A stretch of DNA of 64,000 bases from Blastomussa wellsi (GCA_947652115.1 OX393564.1:3600098-3664097); one strand, 5' to 3'. Counted from the stretch's first letter, positions 34,101-47,748 are shown. Notes: a model not told the origin generated them from the sequence alone. Program-made: numbers and translations.

Positions 34101-35103
34101 TCTAAGCTTATCCGGCAGTCCTTCACTGACAATACTGAATAAACACCCTTTCTTCGTGATGTTACTAATCCTAAAAATTTCGGTCGATACATGAAAATAA
34201 TCATTCCTGACATGATGACTGTCTTCAGTATTTCCTCTCCTGTCGGCTTGTGTATTGAAAATTAAATTGCAAGGGCCGGTAAAAAGAACTGTTAAATAAA
34301 ACCAAAAGGCCTCAGCTCTCATCACAAGCTTGGGCCTCAATAACATACGTCGATGCGACGTTGAAATAAAAAAAAAAAAAAAGAAATAGCGTTTCAAACA
34401 TTAATGAAATATTCGGTCATTTGCTCTCAGCCTTCGTAAAGGAAAAAATATAAAACTGTCTGTGTTTACGTTTAAAGGGTCATCATTAAATTCCGCCAAA
34501 AGGAGACTATATCTTGGGTCTAACATGACCCATGTGAAACTAAAAGATAGTTTCAATCAATAGGGTTGCTCAGTTTGCGAAATTCCGAAGTTTGGGGAGT
34601 TTCGAACTTGGCGTTCGATTATACTCTCAGTGATTCTTCTGGTTTCATTCAATAATCTAAAGCAGGCGGTAATTGACATTTCACTGACACACGGGCACTT
34701 ACCACAACCCAACGAAAGAAAACAAAATATGCAACAAGAATCCTTTTGGGCTTTTACCGAAAATATAACGACAAAGTGGTTTTCAAACAAGGCCTAAAAT
34801 TTTAACCCTTTACTTAAGCAGTGTCGCTTCTATCGGAGACATGTGAATATTAGGTCGATCTTCTCCAAATGCATTAAGTAAGAGTTGAGCACAGAATTTG
34901 TGTCAATAGAAAAGCAAGGAAAATCACATTGCACTTTAAATTAAATACGATAGTGATAAAGTGAATCAGTAATCCCTTACCCACTTCCCTTGCACAGCGA
35001 GCCAGGTACGTTGTATAAAACACATCTGTTGCAGCGAACGCCGCACTTGCACTTGTGGCATAGTGTGCCATTAAGAGGCAACCGCTCAATCTCGTCCCCA
35101 GAG
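31146..35103. other. Long gene-free stretch
   Basis: Nearly 4 kb without a supported coding frame, RNA or clear mobile element. All frames are short and lack family features. Segment 30,790-30,850, just before it, shares GGCCGAGAATCAAACAATGCA with the MITE at 35.1 kb. Confidence 0.4.
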
Positions 35104-35319
35104 CTCGCTTTTCTTTTGGTCAGCACCAAGAACGCGGACTCTGACCAGGGCCGATTTTTGGAGCATGCGCATGGTGCATTGTTTTGATTCTCGGCCAATT
35201 AGATTAAGCGAAAAAGTTCTGCGTCTGCGCAGAACGGCTGAAAGTCCGTGAAATGCGGACTTCCGAGATTGGTCATGGCCAGAGTCCGCGTTCTTGATGC
35301 TGACCAAAAGAAAAGCGAG
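35104..35319. mobile_element. MITE with CTCGCTTTTCTTTTGGTCAG ends
   Basis: CTCGCTTTTCTTTTGGTCAG and CTGACCAAAAGAAAAGCGAG are perfect inverted ends. The arms continue through AAGAACGCGGACTCTGACCA with few mismatches. A fragment of the same family lies near 30,790-30,850. Confidence 0.8.
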
Positions 35320-35389
35320 ATAGATCATTGCAATTCTTGATCTATCAGAATATTCATAAATAGCCGTAACAATAAGGTTTGTTTACCGC

Positions 35390-35659
35390 TTAACTGTTCG
35401 CTATAGGGACAGGCTGTACGCTCGTCACGGGTAGTTCGCAAATTGTTTCGGGAATTGGATTGTATCTAGACTTATTGCTAACGTCGAATGGAACAGACTG
35501 TAGAATGCTGTAGAATGTCTCGAACCCTGTCTCAGATGACTGTATGCGTGGGGCGTCGATGAAGTAAAAAACAACCATTGAAGTTCTTTTCTTTTCTGCA
35601 AACGTTTCCAAAATGTTTATTCGGGTTAGACAAACGGCGAAATCCACATGTTTCAGCAT
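35390..35659 (-). CDS. Possible 89-residue ORF, unknown
   Basis: An ATG-started minus-strand frame (MLKHVDFAVCLTRINILETF...) ends in TAA at 35,390. Composition looks more protein-like than the neighbouring frames, but no family is recognised and there is no upstream support. It could be an exon of an unrecognised gene or chance. Confidence 0.2.
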   Translation of the reverse strand: MLKHVDFAVCLTRINILETFAEKKRTSMVVFYFIDAPRIQSSETGFETFYSILQSVPFDVSNKSRYNPIPETICELPVTSVQPVPIANS

Positions 35660-37195
35660 GAATTAAAAAATTGTTTGCCTTCAGTTTTGGAGACAATTGT
35701 TTGCTTCCGCAACCAAGTTTTTCCGTGTGTGTTTCCGTGTATCGGGAAAGTCAAGGGATCGATTCCCGTCGCAGCCTTGTATTTTTGTCAGGTTGCAAAA
35801 TGCAACAGCGAGGATCAAATTATTATTTTCAAAGTTTCTTCCTTTGCGGGAGCCTAAACATGTCGCACCAACATATGACATTGTAGAAGTTACGAAGTTT
35901 ATGTTTTACATTTGTTGAGCTGTAAATAATGGTAATAGACCGAATGATGTAAGCACTGTTCTGTCATTGTTCTGTCATAGTGCACTTGGCAAAATTACTC
36001 CATTGTGATTGGTCGAAAGCAGCTGTAGTTTTCAATGTTTCGACATACGAACGATAGTCATTCTGCATTGTCAAATAGTCATTCTGCATTGTGTTCTTGT
36101 GTACGTGTGCAATAAAAGCCATTTAGTCAAAACATTAATCCGTAGGCGTACTAAACACGACGTCATAAGGCATACGCGAGCTTACCGCTTGATACCTCTC
36201 ATTTGGTTACGTTTTTATCTAATTCTTAAACGAATCTCTTAGAAAATTGGACTGAGGGTAAATTAAGGTAAATAAATAAAATAAATAAAGCAAAATTTTC
36301 ACTCGTTCACAACAAAGACAAACCGACTTATTGCCGCGCACAAACGTCTAAAGGCAAACCGCAGAAGTTATCATTCCCGCGCGGCCGGGGAAAAACAAAC
36401 GTCATGCTTAATCGCTCTATAAGTTATGTTTCTATGGTAATGACACGTATTGTTTTCTCTATCTGGTTGCAAAACGTGACTTGTAATTTGTGATGGGTTT
36501 TGCTGGGAATGAAACATTTTGATCGAGCTTCATTTATCCAAAAATAAGAATTGTTTACAAGTTTCAAACGTAACCTTATAGGTAAATTGAAGATGCTCGT
36601 GAGACGCGCGCAAACTAAAATGTTTGTGATCGTCATGAATCTTTTTATTTTGTTATTATTCTGTTGAATATACTAAAAAAATTACATGACATTCTGGCAA
36701 AAATCGCGATATGCCGGGTTCTTTGACTAAGCACCATGGGATAAAGTCACAGATCAAATTGACATTTACTAATTCACAAACTGCAAGAGATGTAAAATTA
36801 CATAATTTAAATTGGGAAACTCGTAATAAAACTTGTGCTCATTAAATTGAAGTCCAAAATTAATGGTCCACAGGAAACGAAGAGTATTCGGCAAACAGCA
36901 GGATGGTGAGGATGTATTGAAAATTACACCTGGACCGGAGTAGACAGACTGAAAACAGTGTTGCTGCGTAAGCATATTGTAAACTTCGGCTTCCTAAAGT
37001 TCCTTAGTTCAGAGAAAAATAAATGAAGACGAATGTCTTATATTTCTGATCTTTGGTACAGGTTCTCCAATGATCATATCATACACCGAAAAGGAAACAA
37101 TTAAACGTTACATGTTTCGGGACATAATGGGTTAGCCGTAAACCGTAATATTGCCTGCAATTTATAACGGACAAATAAGGTTAAATTTCAGTTTA
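35660..37195. other. No supported gene
   Basis: A two-copy 22-bp repeat, ATAGTCATTCTGCATTGT, lies at 36,053-36,092. Overlapping frames at 35.65-35.92 kb in several phases are mutually exclusive and unsupported. Confidence 0.4.
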
Positions 37196-37647
37196 CAGTC
37201 AACTCTCTCTTAACGGACACCTCTATAAGACGGACACCTGGTGCTGGTCCCGGCCGTTTCTCAGTCACTTTACTATAACCAAACTCTCTATAAGACGGAC
37301 AACGCACTCTTTGAAATCGTCAACGGACACTTGTGAGGTGCTGAATGTTACCGAAAATTACGATTTAGGGTCGAAAAATTCTTAAATTACCAAGTACGTG
37401 ACTCTTTTTAACACCAGAGACGTTTAACTGACAGCTCTTTCCTTTTTAGCGGAATACATAGAGTACAAGTCAAAATTAAATCAGTCATTGTCCCATTCAA
37501 AAAATAATCTAAAACAGTTATTTTCTTGCTTTCTTAGCTGAAAATTCCTGTGGTCATGTTGTGTCGACTCTCTTTAAGCCGGACACTTCTCTAAGACGGA
37601 CAGCTGAGGCGGGTCCCGATGGTGCCCGTCTAAGAGAGAGTTGACTG
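37196..37647. mobile_element. pogo/Tigger-like MITE
   Basis: TA-CAGTCAACTCTCTCTTAAC at the left and AAGAGAGAGTTGACTG-TA at the right give inverted ends and TA target duplication around 452 bp. Internal copies of CTCTATAAGACGGACA repeat on the left and TCTAAGACGGACAG on the right. Confidence 0.8.
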
Positions 37648-38197
37648 TAGACCTTTAGCATCGCGATTTTCGCATGATACCGCAAACCGCAAACGACAGT
37701 CTGAGGTTAGACGTTCGCCATTTAAGGGTTACGCGAATAATTTCAACTTTAGCAACACGAGCCATTTTCTAGAAAAAGGTGACTTAAAATGGTTATAATC
37801 GTCCTGAGGGGACCAGGGCAGTAACATAAAACTTGTTGCGAGCAATTGACGGTGTGGTACTCCGGTGAGGTATAGTTTGTTAATGAGGCGGGGTTACCAA
37901 GGATTTTTTTAACGGTCGTGTGTCGTGACGAGCGTGTACAGGCACAAAGGAAATCTTTTTACTTTGAATTTTTGAAAGCAAACGGCCGCTTGGCATCGAT
38001 GACAGAGCCTGGACTGAGTTGTTGTTGAGTTAAAATGAAACTAGAACATCTCTTCTTGGAATTCGCGATGGATTTGAGGCCGTTTGACCATTTTAAGCTG
38101 GGATTTTTCGCTTGGCTCGTCGGGCGTTCCGAACTGTAGTGTGCAGCCTTGTTCTTTTCTTTGTAGTGGGGAATCCAGAAAGCGATAACTCGCCTAA

Positions 38198-38596
38198 ATG
38201 GCCAAGAATCGGCAAAATAAGCGTTCAGACAAGAAGAAAAGCACAGTGAAAGTAAGGTAAGGCAATTTTATTTAAGACTTGGCAGTATTTCGGTTTGCTA
38301 AAAGGTGTTGTAAAATATTCCCATACAAACTCTTATATTTTGTGATCCTGATCACAACGTGAGCTTGGGTTGCCTGTGTTTAAACTTCACATTTTAACCA
38401 TCAGCCGTCAAAATGCAATTTCTCTAAACAGTGAAGAGATTAGGAGAACCTGCCTTTTGGGCACTCTAGCAATTTAATTTTGCACATATCATATTTCTCT
38501 CTTTGTTGTCTCCAGATAAGAAGTAAGTCAACCGCTAAAACATTGGCCAACTTGTGCAACACAAATCCTTTTATGTTCAGGAAAAGGTTTTATTAG
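38198..38596 (+). CDS. Possible small spliced gene or first exons
   Basis: ATG at 38,198 opens a Lys/Arg-rich MAKNRQNKRSDKKKSTVK that runs into GTAAGG at 38,252. An acceptor TCTCCAG at 38,509-38,515 keeps phase 0 and gives IRSKSTAKTLANLCNTN before TAG at 38,594-38,596, 44 residues in all. The basic start resembles small nucleolar proteins, but a 34-codon upstream frame begins at 38,034 and no homology can be shown. Weak call. Confidence 0.25.
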
Positions 38597-41500
38597 CTCA
38601 CAGCAAGATTAAAATTAAAGAGGAAATTCTGTACGCATATTTGTTGATTTTATGTAGCGGTTTCCGTATGCGCAAGGCTTCAATTCTCAGGTGGCGTTTT
38701 ATGCTCGAATACTATAAAGCAGAAAAGCTTTCAAGAATATTTAGAAACATTAAGATTAAGAATTTGAATAATCTATGATAAAAATCGCGCAGAGTGCTAT
38801 TGATATAAGCAAGTTGCTCTTCCATAATAGACAGTTTCCGTGCTCAATTGTTGTTCATCAGTATTCACTATCATTGCCTTGCCTTCGTGAATTCCAAGAA
38901 CAAACTTCGAAAATTAAACGTGATGTTCCTACGATTAATTACTATCTTCCCCTTGTACAACGTCTTGCCAAAAAGAAGGCTGGCAGCGGACAATTTACAG
39001 TCCAAAACAAAAATTAATATGTAAATATTGTCAGTGAAAGGGGGGTTACAATAAATTAGCTTGGGTCTCAGGCAAATCGAAACCAATATTCAGCGAAAAG
39101 TTGAAAGTATTCTTTTATCAATACTATTAATATAACAACAGAAATGGTGTTTGTTTAATTTTTGCGCTGATAGCGTTTGTTCAAAACAGTTGCTTGTAGA
39201 CTTAGATAAGATTAAAGTTTGATGCTTTAAGATCTTTTAATTTTGGTATTAAGACAGCTGCTGCACATAGTAAGTGTTATTTTTGAAGGGCTACCAAACC
39301 TAACTAAAATTATCAGCTAATCCGTGATCCCCTGAAATATCGAAATCCGCGAATTCGGTTTATTTTTTCCGCTGAAATCCGCAATCCGTGTACTTTTTAA
39401 GGCTAAATCCGTTGATCCGCGAACCTATTCACGCCCCTCTGAAAAGAAGGCATATCAGTAAACATGAACAGATGGGTTGATAAAGAAGTGAAAGAAGAGA
39501 TCTATATTCCGTTTCCACTCGGGCAAGAACTTCTCAGGCTGGTGTTAGCTTCCAAAAAAAAAGAAACAAACGTATTATCTCCAGAGTTAGTATATTGCCA
39601 AAAGCGTACCAATTTTGTCATCTCAAAAATTGATTATAGCTTTGCAGGTTGCTTGGCAGTAAATTTCGACGGTAAACGAATCACCCACCGTCGATTCCCG
39701 TTGTTTAGTAAAGAGTTTTGACCCGATTGTAGTTTAATTTGAACATATTCCATCATATTTTGGATAAAAAAATAGAGAACACATTGTTTTCAATTTGGTT
39801 TTAAAGTAACTCCTTATTTTAATTTGACGGTTATATGAATTTCAATGAATTTTTATTTTTTGCAGATTACCGTTTTGCATATTGCCAATGTGGCGATCGA
39901 GGGCTGTCTCCTTTAAGTTCTTCGTAATTGCTTTTACTTTATTTTAAAAATGTATTGATATTCTTTTGATATTGAGTGTTTCTTGTTGGTTTTACCGAAC
40001 TGAAAAAATTGGCAACGGAGCACAAAAATGTATTTTATGCAAATCTTGAAAGGCTTCTGAAAACAAACTAGAAAAATTGAAAACTGGCAATGTTCTTCTT
40101 TCACTGTCCTCCTTGCTGAACCAAACTCTGCACATGATCATTCTATTCGAGCACTGAAAAGGTCATTTGTCAAAAGAAACTCGAGATAGCAAGTTAATTA
40201 CCAAGAAAAGAGTCGGAAATTTTAAAGCTGGTTTCCTTAGGAAGATAACTACTAAAAAGAATTATAAGTAAAATGATTTTTTCTATCAACTTTGTGCAAA
40301 ATGGAAAACAAGATGGAGGCTTACCGTGTACCGAATACCACAATAGAGTGCAAGCTGAATGCGTTGTTTCTAGATCTTTCCTTGACGCGCAAGTGATAGA
40401 TTCATGACTGGTCAACCAGAAATATATTGCGTATTCCAAGGTGTATAATATGGAACATTAGCCGTTGCCCAATAAGAAAGCAAAATATTAAAATTGACTC
40501 ATCATACGGAGACATTTGTTTGCTTATTGTCGGGATGCGGCAAATAATCAGTCTTTTAATTCAACATTCACTCGAAACTGCAGTTTGAAATTTAGCACGG
40601 GCAATCATAAACTGAACCGCAAATGATCCAAATATTGGTATTTGTATGTCTGTATAAAGTATAGATATGAAATAGTTTATCTACAAAATATATAATTAAA
40701 AAGCAAATGAAGTTAAATAATTGCTTTTTTTCCGAAGTTTCGATGAGATTACGAATCGATATAAATTTAATTGCAACTATACCGCGAGGCTTTTTGTATG
40801 TGCCGAAACCGAAGATTAATAATATTGTAGTTACCAAAGACTAATAGCTTTCGTGGTTGTGAACATCGGGCAAATTTTGTTTCCGCCAATTAGCGTTTCC
40901 TTTCGACAAAAGCTATGATATATTACTCACTGGGAGTCATATGGCAGTTTTGAAATGACTGGCTTGCTTTCATTTTCATCTCGTATCCAAGTGACGTGAT
41001 CTATAAGATGTCGCAGTTAGAATTAGCTCAAGTTGTTCATGCGAGCGTTTAGTAACTTTAAGCCAGCTGTTAACTTTAAGTTTAAGCCAGCTGTTTTATG
41101 AACTCAACCTTGTATTTTACATTATCTGTTTAGCCTACACTTTGCTTAGAAAATTATGTTGCAACTGTAGATCAGCGAAAGATCTAGAAAGGGAAAATGT
41201 TCGGGGGGGGGGGGGTGGTTTAATATTTGAAGTAAACTAGTATACCTAAATGGTAAAAATGCTGCCAAAGGAGAGGACGAAATAACTGTGCTAGCAGTAA
41301 CTTTATGAACTGCACTATCTTGTCTGCTTGAAACAATGAAGAGATGTGAGATTCCATTCTTACAACTATGCTAATTCGAAGTCACATTTGAAGCGTAAGG
41401 CACATTTACTGTCAAGCTCCCCATCTTATACCACCCGTCTTCCATAAAAATTTGAACGGCCCCCCAAGTATCAACATTCTGCAAAGGACAATACAGAAAA

Positions 41501-42650
41501 AAATAATCATTTGTTGTCAGCTATTAACATTGTAACAGTAACTATCAAAGTTGTAAAACTACAAACTATGATCATGAGAGACTCAATGAAACGGAAATTT
41601 TGGCTTATATTACGGAAAAATTATCTTGTGAAAAAGATTTCTCGAGTGCGTTTTCACTGGTTATTCAACAAAAGTTCGAAGATTTAGTCGAGTAATTGAT
41701 GTTTTGTTCGCAACGTTAGCTTTGCTTATAGTAACTTGTGATAAAATTTTCATTTTGCATTTGAGCTGACAGAGCTCGCATTGGATTTGTACGTTTTACG
41801 TGCAAGCAAACATGAATCGAAACTTATTAGACTTTATTACGTTCGTCACAAATACGGAACGTGAATGAAAGCAATCTCAAAATTGAAAATAAAGACACCA
41901 GGAAAAAGCGCTCTTGTAAAGCGCTTCACGGCATATTTTGACTTCACAATAGACAGTGCGTGCGTTTAATTTGCGCGTTATGTTTTTCAGGCTTGTGTGC
42001 GAGCGGCCGAACGAACTCAAAATTGCTTTTAAATCGAAACCGCTAAAATTTATTACTTCCATTACAAATACAAAACTTGAGTTACAGCATTATCAAAAAT
42101 CTAAAATAAAGACACCAGCAAAGGTGAACAATTTCTTCCTTTCGTTAATAACAGCGCAATGATCACATAAATTTGCATGTTGAGTGCGTAAAAGAAATTA
42201 TCACAAGACAGCTTCTACAGTAAAGCGAAACTCGCATCGCCAGAAGGGCCGGATTTGAAACGGTCAATCACAAGGAGTCACCCCAAAATACCAGCGATTA
42301 AACGAGGTTGTAAAAACCCAAGGTTTTTCGGACAACTTTCGACAGCAGCGTTTTTGTCGTGCTTTCGTGGCCTTTGCTCATGCTTTCCTCTGAACCCAGG
42401 AATCTCGTCTACATTAACACTGCTCATCCTAAATCTTCCATTTGCGCATAACCACAATTCCTTGCGCATTTGATCTTACTGTCGACCAGAATTCCTTACA
42501 ATAAAATACGTCATAACATTGCCTTATGGGTTAAAGTGTTATGACGAAACGCAATGTCAGTAAGAGGAAGATAGAGGTACATAGAGAGCTACAGGTAAAA
42601 CGTGTAAAAGAAGCTACTTAAATGTATTTTTAAGATACCCAAAATCGCTC
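38597..42650. other. Mostly gene-free
   Basis: An 85-codon ATG frame at 39,464-39,721 (MNRWVDKEVKEEIYIPFPLG...) has protein-like composition but no recognised family. A short CCGCTGAAATCCGC / AATCCGCGAA repeat precedes it at 39,330-39,420. A G14 run lies at about 41,202-41,215. Nothing else is supported. Confidence 0.35.
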
Positions 42651-42680
42651 TTAACCCTTTACTGCCCAAGGGGTCTCCCT

Positions 42681-42727
<47 letters not shown>

Positions 42728-42751
42728 CACGCTTGGGCAGGAAAGGGTTAA
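42651..42751. mobile_element. 101-bp MITE, copy 1
   Basis: TTAACCCTTTACTGCCCAAG and CTTGGGCAGGAAAGGGTTAA are inverted ends with one mismatch; TTAA forms the outer edge. The core holds CGTCTGGCGTTAGACAGAGT. Confidence 0.85.
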
Positions 42752-42764
42752 GGGAGATAGTTTT

Positions 42765-42794
42765 TTAACCCTTTACTGCCCAAGGGGTCTCCCT

Positions 42795-42841
<47 letters not shown>

Positions 42842-42865
42842 CACGCTTGGGCAGGAAAGGGTTAA
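42765..42865. mobile_element. 101-bp MITE, copy 2
   Basis: By eye it is identical to copy 1 over its whole length and in the same orientation, separated by 13 bp (GGGAGATAGTTTT). A diverged half copy lies at 1,287-1,341. Confidence 0.85.
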
Positions 42866-45028
42866 GTGGAATATAACGGAAGAATAAATTTCAAACAGAT
42901 TATCTGAAGCGGTTTTTGCATTGATTATTGTTTTAATTAACACTTGATGAGTTATTGCTTGCTTGGTTTGTAGGGGCTTTGGAGGTTTTTACCCGACATA
43001 ATTCTGACATCATGTCTAAGATCTTACTTTAACTGCCTTGACGCACTTCAAAGTCACCTTTGCCCAATAGCATAGCAAAGCGCGCGAAGTCATAGACTTG
43101 GATCCCTCGGCTCACTAGATCCGGAAAATATTAGCGCGAAATGCGGGATATAGAGAGAATCGTGACACGCAGTTGTCCTTTCAAAAGTGTCTTCAAAATT
43201 CGTTCGCTCTGGTGGCTAGCTGGAAATTTCAGGTCAATTGTGCAGTTTTAGATGGAAGCATGAAATTTGGCAGACTGCTAAATTATAGCTATCAATTATT
43301 ATAATTATTTATTACTTATTTTAGTAAAAATCTACTAGTATACTAATGCAAATGCCGCAATCTGATTGGCTGAGCTACTGCACACTATCAGCCATTAGCG
43401 TGCAGTGGTTGAAGGTCGTCTTTGCGACGTCTTTGCGATTTAGAACTTTTTCACCGACATATGATTCGTTTATTATGATTTTTACTAAAACAATTAGATT
43501 ATTCGCTCTCGATTTCTGTGAGGTGATAGTTGATTCGGCCTTCGGTCTCATCAACTACATCACCCCATAGAAATCTCGAGCTCATAATCTAATTGTTAAA
43601 TAGCTATCAGTCATTATAAATTAAATTATAGTACTCACCAATGCAAGCATTTTCAGATATAGTGCTATCATTACTACCATTTCAGTCAGCAGCATCAATC
43701 TGTTTGCCATGTACGTTTTGTCTATCACACGCCACTTAACCTTAACAATCACGGAACTGAAGTTAAGGAAAGTGATGCAGGGAGGGGATTTGTGGTGCTC
43801 GGGAAAATGTCAGAAAGAAAGTTGTATAAAGGAAATCCCACAGACACAAAATCTACAGAAGAAGGGTCTCATTTTATTTGATTTCGGACTAAGGTTCTCT
43901 GGTATCATTTTTGCCCCTTTTGGCATTGTTCCTGGTGTGATCCTTAGATAGAGTGCCTAAAGTTTATCGTCTAAAATTGCAGTAAACGGCAAGCTAAATG
44001 AAAAAGAAACGGTCTGTTCAAACTGAACATTCCGTTATCAATATTAAAGGAGAACAGTCACCATGAATAAAGTTACCTTTGGCAATGTATAAAATTGCCT
44101 TCAAATCAAAGGAAACCTTGAAATAGTAGTTTACTAAGGCAGAAAAACACCAAAGAGACACCAATAAACTAAGAAGAATCAAGGATAGCGCGTCTTCAAT
44201 TTAAACGTCGCACAACAGTCGAGTCTGTGTTGAGTCTGTGGTACATTTCGTTCATGTCGCATGCGCAAACAGTTCCTTCGTTCTCACTTTTTCCCGCGCC
44301 TTTACCGCTTTTCTTTGTGGCGGAAAAAGTTGCCGTTCGCGTGCACAATTTGCCAGAGGAATACAAAGTATTCCTCTGGCAATGTATATCTTGTGGAAAA
44401 AGTGTATGTGTTTGATTGGAATGTTCGATTGCCGAAGAGTACGAAGAGACGTTGGGATGGGAGGCAAACATAAGTGTGTACCGTTGTCTGCTGCGTGCTG
44501 GGGTTACTGGACAAAACGCACCTTTCAACGAAGACCCTTGCCATTTTATATTTATTTATCCACGTAATCTGCGTGTTTTATGCGTTTTTTTAATTCACCG
44601 CTGGTTAACAGATAAATTCTGAAGGCTCGGGTATGGAAGCCCGGGTAAAAAAATTAAATTTGTGTTATAAATTCGACGTGTAAATCACCCGTCGACCGAA
44701 TCGTCGACTGATCGACGAATTTAATTTGAATTGAATTCGTCTGAATTAAATTCGACGTATAAACTAGGCCTTATTTAGGTTATTTTATTTGATTTCATTC
44801 GCTTAATTTTATTTCATTTCATTTTCAAACACGATTTATTACAGAAGTAAAATGAAATCAAAGAAAAAATGTTTGTCTAAAATGTAATTTAATTCAAAGT
44901 AAAGTCAAATGAAAACAAATGAAAGTAAAAGCAAATGAAAATTTTAACACGGTGGCCTAAAACTGCCATGGACCAAGATGCCTTGGGGCCGGATTTTACC
45001 CATAACAAAACAACATGGCCTAATTTCA
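42866..45028. other. No supported gene; two inverted repeats
   Basis: Segment 43,489-43,598 is a palindromic MITE (ACAATTAGATTATTCGCTC against GAGCTCATAATCTAATTGT) related to the 56.42-kb family. Segment 44,225-44,480 is an imperfect fold-back centred on TTTGCCAGAGGAATACAAAG / TATTCCTCTGGCAA. The many opposing frames there are shadows of the symmetry. Confidence 0.5.
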
Positions 45029-45214
45029 ATAGGCCATTTCCGAGTTCGCTTTTGCCTCAGCGTCAAAACGAGTCTAAGTGCGAAACCATTCATATGAAAA
45101 TGTGTTTTACCTGCATCTTCATTCTCATGCAAAACAAGCTCATTTCCATATGAATAGCTTCGCATTTAGACTCGTTTTTAAACAAAGGAAAAAGGGAACT
45201 CGGAAATGGCCTAT
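45029..45214. mobile_element. MITE with ATAGGCCATTTCCGAGTTCG ends, copy 1
   Basis: The left end ATAGGCCATTTCCGAGTTCG and right end GAACTCGGAAATGGCCTAT are inverted. Internal arms (CGAGTCTAAGTGCGAA, CATTCATATG) also pair. Confidence 0.85.
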
Positions 45215-46018
45215 TTGGCCGCGAAAACTGATAATAATCTATGTTAGCTATAAATTTACGTTTTTAATCAGCTTTGGTCGTTTATGGGAGCTTTGGTTTG
45301 ATGTATCACTCTGTAGCAGCATAATTGCAAAAGACGATCAATAGCAATTTTGATTGTTTAAATTGATGGGCTCAAATGATCTTCAATGGTACACGCAGAT
45401 GCTGCCAACATCAGCTACTGTTGTAATTATCGCCTTTTTATATTTTAATATATATTATTTTGTTCTAAAACAAATCTGTTACAGTCACCATTTAATCTCT
45501 CAAGTTATAAATTTAGTTTCTGTTTGCTTTGCAAAATATTTGTTACTGCGAAAATAACGTCAGTAGACACATCAGTAAGGAGTCTCAATTTGAGGTCGTT
45601 TTATCAGTTGTAAATGGCACCGAATATTTCAATGGACACTAAAATTAAAAATTTCAATTAACTCAACCGTTGATACTAAAAATAAAAGACTGCCTCCAAA
45701 CATCTGAATAAAATTTTATGTTGATCTCTATTTTATTCTTTCAATAGATCAAAGGAAATTACTGTTTACTTTGCGATAAAATTCTGTCGCCACTATATCA
45801 ACTACTGACAAGTGCTATCAAGGACGAATGTTTAATAATCGAGCCTGGGCTGAATGGGGACTGAAAAATACCCTTTTTTATAAATGCTACTATATTGAAT
45901 CAAAAAGTGTTGAAATTACCACACAATAGATTTTAGATTATTCTATTAACCAGTTTTTACTTAATTATAATTCTACAAATATTATATACATCATTTGATT
46001 CATATTGTGCAGGGATAT

Positions 46019-46176
46019 ATAGGCCATTTCCGAGTTCGCTTGTGCCTCTATTCTCGAAGTCTGTAATGAAAATGAGTTTTCATTCATATGGAAAGCAAAA
46101 CTAATTACCATCACAAAACTTTCGCACTTAGACTCGCTTTGAAATAGAGGCTCAAGGGAACTCGGAAATGGCCTAT
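46019..46176. mobile_element. MITE with ATAGGCCATTTCCGAGTTCG ends, copy 2
   Basis: Same termini and internal CTTAGACTCGCTTTGAAATA arm as copy 1, 805 bp away, with a shorter and diverged middle. The flanking AT-rich sequence has no gene. Confidence 0.85.
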
Positions 46177-47734
46177 TATGTGAGTATTTGCCAAAGTATA
46201 TAAAATTCTCATTTTTTCATAAAAATATTAATGAAAAGAGCAGTGGCCTACCGCCAAAACTAGAGTCAGAAATGAGGAAAAAAACTGTTCTTAGTCTTGA
46301 ATTTATATTAAAATCTTGGTCTGTCTTAGCCTCAACGTTTTACACAGTTGAGGTCCAGAACAAAACAAAAACTCATTTGCAATTTCTAGTTTTGTAATAC
46401 TTGTGTGTATGGCAAAAATTCGAAAACAACCAAAAACATTGATTTATTTCCACAGGGAATCCAAGATGCTCTTTCGTTGAAGTTAAATATGTTGGCAAAC
46501 TAGCGTACGAATTGGCCAGTGAGTGTACTGACTTCGCGATGTTGTGTCAGTGTTGCTTTTCTAGATAAAAGTCATGCCCCAGCGTTACCAAGCCGGAAAC
46601 CTTACCATGCCGAGCAAAAAGTAAACCACTAGGCTCATTTGTTTATTAAAGATAATAAAGTATAATTTAGAACATGAACCTTCTCTAAAAGCTAGCAGCA
46701 TGCTTTGTCCTACCGTTTTTGCGCAACATGGAATCGTTCGAGTCATATGAATGAAAATAAACATGAAAATTCTATTCTGCGAATTATCTAACTGAAAAGA
46801 AAATTTGCATTGAAAAATTAAAAAGTAAATCTATGAAATATAAACTGAAAATAAATGATTTTATAAAGTCACTAGACTAGCATAGGTTTCATATTACAAG
46901 GAAAAAGTGAAATGTGTTTAAAATTTAAAGAAACTTGCTTTGATTTATTTACCTTGATGGGTCGTTAAATATTTCCTTTGGTTCACTCCCTGCGATGATC
47001 AACAAACACTGAAGTGAAAGGATTCAAAATCAGGTGCTTTCTTTAAATATTGCTTTATTAGATCCTCCCTGAAATCTTGCAGTAATGAAGGCAACTTGAA
47101 TAGAACACGTCCGCGAATTACAAGGAATGACAGCGTTGTGATCGTAATGACATTCATTTGTACTTAGGAAGACGTTAACAATTCATGCACCTTATCTGTC
47201 TTCCGCTTTACGTTGTTCTTGTCTTTTTGTGTGTTTTGAGGTTTCCCTTAAATTAAAACTGCTCTTAAATGACCATTTATCATGAAAGGTCTGCCTTTCT
47301 GAATTGAAACCGCTAACATTCAGCTCTAACAGGGAATGTCAACTGCTTTTGTTATGCATTTATGGACATATGTTCGACGTCTATTATTGTCATTGCGGGA
47401 CTATTAACAGAAAAATATGTTTTAACGGAAAAAAAGAATCTAGTTGATAAAAACTGACGATATAGCATTACAAAGCGTTTGCAAAAGCAAATTTTCGACA
47501 GTGCTACCATATCGGCCGCTACGGACATCCCAGTTGGTAAGTAACACATATTAATTTAAAAATTAATGTTCTCTATAAAGAAAAAGTCTTTCCTGCAAAA
47601 CCGGCTCAAAAGATAAAAATTCTGTATAAATCGAACTAGTCAAAACGACTTTGAGTAATTGCGATGCAATTTTTCTTTCGTTTTGCCGTTAAATATAAAT
47701 TGTCGAATAGAACCACATGGAAACATATTTTGCA
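46177..47734. other. No supported gene
   Basis: AT-rich sequence between the MITE and the L1-like insertion. No coding frame with family features. Confidence 0.4.
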
Positions 47735-47748
47735 TAATAGATCGGCTA

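Noticed and set aside
44196..44622. Many overlapping frames on both strands
   Set aside because: They mirror each other across an inverted repeat and lack any domain.
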